The notes beneath the pieces were generated by a model that had not been told where the DNA came from, ran no database searches, and saw only the letters and a program-made list of their open reading frames with translations. The translations under genes and the position numbers were made by a program. From Mucilaginibacter sp. SMC90 (GTDB lineage: Bacteria > Bacteroidota > Bacteroidia > Sphingobacteriales > Sphingobacteriaceae), in assembly GCF_022811725.1 (NCBI RefSeq), contig NZ_CP094527.1:1-64000 (forward strand): a stretch of DNA of 64,000 bases. The letters are read 5' to 3'. This document shows positions 62,204 to 64,000 of the stretch, in pieces; within the stretch, counting starts at the first letter, position 1; each line of letters starts with the position of its first letter.

Positions 62204-62887
62204 ATGGTTCGCCGGTATTTGATATTATTGGTGTTTGTTGCCGGGGTATTACGTGTTAGCGCCCAGCATTATAAATACATTGATAGTACAAAAGTTTGCG
62301 GCATTGCCCGTTATAAACTACAGGTTAAAGCTAACCCTGATAAACAGCTGGTTGAAATAAAAAAATATATCCCCGAAATAACTTTGGACCTGCGGTACGC
62401 CACAACCAATAATTTTATGCACCGCCGCATGTATAAAATTGCCAAAGCCTATGCAAGGCTCCCGGTAGTGAAAGCGCTTCAGCAGGTTGAGGCCGAATTA
62501 AAAACACAGGGCCTTGGCCTTAAAATTTATGATGCCTACCGGCCTTATGCTGTCACGGTTAATTTTTACGAGCTTACGCCCGATACCAATTTTGTTGCCG
62601 ATCCGCGCAAAGGGTCAAAACATAACCGCGGCTGTGCTATTGACCTGTCCCTTATTAGCCTGAAAACAGGTAAAGAACTGGATATGCCAACCGGCTTTGA
62701 TAGTTTTAGCCGTAAAGCCGGCGCAAACTATATGGATTTATCCGCACAGCAAATAACCAACCGGGAAATGCTGAAAACAGTAATGGCCAAATATGGCTTC
62801 AGGGTAATATCAACCGAATGGTGGCATTACGATTTTACGGGCTGGGCCGGTTATGAGCTATTGGATATCCCTGTTGAGTGGCTGTAG
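62204..62887 (+). CDS. D-Ala-D-Ala dipeptidase (VanX/M15D-like)
   Basis: A 227-residue exported enzyme (signal region ends SAQ). The zinc ligands are H140 and D147 in GSKHNRGCAIDLSL, and H208 in STEWWHYDF with catalytic E205; R113 in AYRPYAV also fits. It cleaves D-Ala-D-Ala or related cell-wall peptides. The ATG follows the ald stop by one base, so the two are coupled: dipeptide cleavage would release D-alanine rather than L-alanine, so a racemase elsewhere would be needed for a direct pathway. Confidence 0.9.
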   Translation: MVRRYLILLVFVAGVLRVSAQHYKYIDSTKVCGIARYKLQVKANPDKQLVEIKKYIPEITLDLRYATTNNFMHRRMYKIAKAYARLPVVKALQQVEAELKTQGLGLKIYDAYRPYAVTVNFYELTPDTNFVADPRKGSKHNRGCAIDLSLISLKTGKELDMPTGFDSFSRKAGANYMDLSAQQITNREMLKTVMAKYGFRVISTEWWHYDFTGWAGYELLDIPVEWL

Positions 62888-62997
62888 CGCTTTTGAACTT
62901 CCATTTTAAAACTTACAACTTTTATTACCGTTGCCTAACAAAAGGCACCAATATTGCTTAGCCATATACAAACAGCGTTAACCTTTAATCTATCGGC

Positions 62998-64000
62998 ATG
63001 AAGTTTTTTAGCAAAGAATATTTTAAACAACTATGGAAAGTGCTGCTGGCATCGTTCTCCGGGTTTTCAAAAGATAATGGCCTGAAATTAAGTGCATCTT
63101 TGGCTTATTACACCGTTTTTTCTATTGCCCCCTTATTGATCATTGTAATATCGGTAGCCGGTCTTGTTTTTGGGCAGGATGCAGCAACCGATCGTTTATA
63201 TCCTCAAATTGTTCATTATGTTGGTAAAGGACCGGCGGCACAGATTCAGGATATACTAAAGCACCTTGCCTTGTCCGGAAAATCGGGCATAGCGGTTGTT
63301 ATTGGAGTGGTTACACTTTTACTGGGCGCAAGCAGTATTTTTATCGAGATCCAGGATTCGCTCAACATGATCTGGCGGGTTAAAGCCAAGCCTAAAAGCG
63401 GCTGGGTACAGCTGTTAAAAAACCGCTTCGTGTCGTTTTCGCTGATCATTAGCCTGGGTTTTTTACTATTGGCTTCGCTTATAATCAACCTTATAATCAG
63501 TGCGCTTCAAAGCCAGATCCAGCGTTTCCTGCCGGGGATAGACTCGGTGACAAAAATATTTGTTGAGATACTTAACCTGGGCATAACCCTGGTTGTGATC
63601 ACCACCCTGTTTGGTATTATATTTAAGTTTTTGCCCGATGTTAAGATCAAATGGCGTGATGTGCGTAGCGGGGCCATATTTACAGCTGTTTTGTTTATGC
63701 TTGGGCAGTATGCCATTAGTCTCTATATTCAATATACTGCCCAGGGCTCGGCCTATGGTGCTGCGGGTTCCATTATCATAATATTGGTTTGGATCTATTA
63801 CACCTCGGCCATATTGTATATAGGGGCCGAGTTTACCCAGGTTTATGCCGAGGCCAGCGGAAGCCATATTGAACCTGCCGACTACGCAGTTCACATTCAA
63901 CAAACGGAGGTTGAACATAAGGTAAAGACCCTCCCACCCCAAAACCCGCAACTTGAAGGAAACTTAAAAAAGGATGAGAAGGGAGATGGTAAAGAGGGCA
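62998..64000 (+). CDS. YihY/BrkB family membrane protein (runs off the window)
   Basis: At least 334 codons, open at the right edge. Starts MKFFSKEYFKQLWKVLLASF. Six hydrophobic segments occur, near residues 33-58, 98-118, 140-168, 192-215, 228-250 and 258-282. GLKLSASLAYYTVFSIAPLL and the GSAYGAAGSIIIILVWIYY segment are family hallmarks. The C-terminal 50 residues are charged and cytoplasmic. Function of the family is not settled. No terminator separates it clearly from the M15 gene. Confidence 0.9.
   Translation, partial: MKFFSKEYFKQLWKVLLASFSGFSKDNGLKLSASLAYYTVFSIAPLLIIVISVAGLVFGQDAATDRLYPQIVHYVGKGPAAQIQDILKHLALSGKSGIAVVIGVVTLLLGASSIFIEIQDSLNMIWRVKAKPKSGWVQLLKNRFVSFSLIISLGFLLLASLIINLIISALQSQIQRFLPGIDSVTKIFVEILNLGITLVVITTLFGIIFKFLPDVKIKWRDVRSGAIFTAVLFMLGQYAISLYIQYTAQGSAYGAAGSIIIILVWIYYTSAILYIGAEFTQVYAEASGSHIEPADYAVHIQQTEVEHKVKTLPPQNPQLEGNLKKDEKGDGKEG

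Noticed and set aside
63466..63951. 161-codon open frame antisense to the YihY/BrkB gene
   Set aside because: The plus-strand frame carries membrane helices and family motifs; the antisense frame does not.

Overview
The window reads as chromosome of a Bacteroidota bacterium of the Sphingobacteriaceae, most likely Mucilaginibacter or a close relative. This rests on protein families seen here (GldH, PorX, the LpxC-FabZ fusion, DUF3078, DUF4932, DUF5117 metalloprotease, GxxExxY, Bacteroidota TonB-dependent barrels), on the TAnnTTTG -7 promoter box just upstream of many starts, on few Shine-Dalgarno sites, and on many lipoproteins. The genus call is inference. No rRNA, tRNA, CRISPR array, prophage or full insertion sequence was found.

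Layout. 1-3.5 kb: NAD synthesis (nadB partial, nadA divergent), then thiL and a membrane protein, with a non-coding repeat element between nadA and thiL. 3.6-8.1 kb: lipoproteins, rmuC and a DUF4932 protein. 8.1-11.8 kb: the holB-ricT-gldH operon divergent from ruvX. 11.8-14.6 kb: a GxxExxY gene bracketed by inverted repeats, an O-methyltransferase and two glucosaminidases. 14.7-21.6 kb: carboxypeptidase-regulatory-like protein, DUF3078 protein, ffh, an unrecognised secreted protein, an M1 aminopeptidase and a lone receiver protein. 21.9-25.1 kb: a GH30-GH5 glucan-degrading pair. 25.1-31.2 kb: nested palindromic repeats, a 59-residue Cys/His-rich ORF, a TPR/DUF6624-like protein, a class C serine hydrolase, the YifB/ComM ATPase. 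31.7-45.4 kb: two large TonB-type outer-membrane proteins, an esterase with PA14-like domain, a DUF5117 metalloprotease, an aspartyl protease-PDZ protein and PBP4. 45.4-53.5 kb: the efp / ABC ATPase / lpxA / lpxC-fabZ / lpxD / HD-hydrolase block on the minus strand, followed by divergent porX. 53.6-64 kb: exonuclease III, cyclophilin, a small conserved protein, a His/Cys-rich membrane peptide followed by a TonB receptor, a frameshifted hydrolase, tsaE, ald, a VanX-like dipeptidase and the start of a YihY/BrkB gene.

The gene content is mostly core envelope biogenesis, DNA metabolism and scavenging. The unusual signal lies between the genes. Nearly every larger gap holds an inverted repeat, often made of 7-10 base quasi-periodic words. 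The words differ from site to site but the architecture is the same, and several arms stop exactly at a promoter -7 box or start codon. One such inverted repeat encloses the GxxExxY gene (a PD-(D/E)XK-like fold), and two other palindromes look inserted inside further palindromes. These are the best candidates for an undescribed mobile or repeat-generating system.
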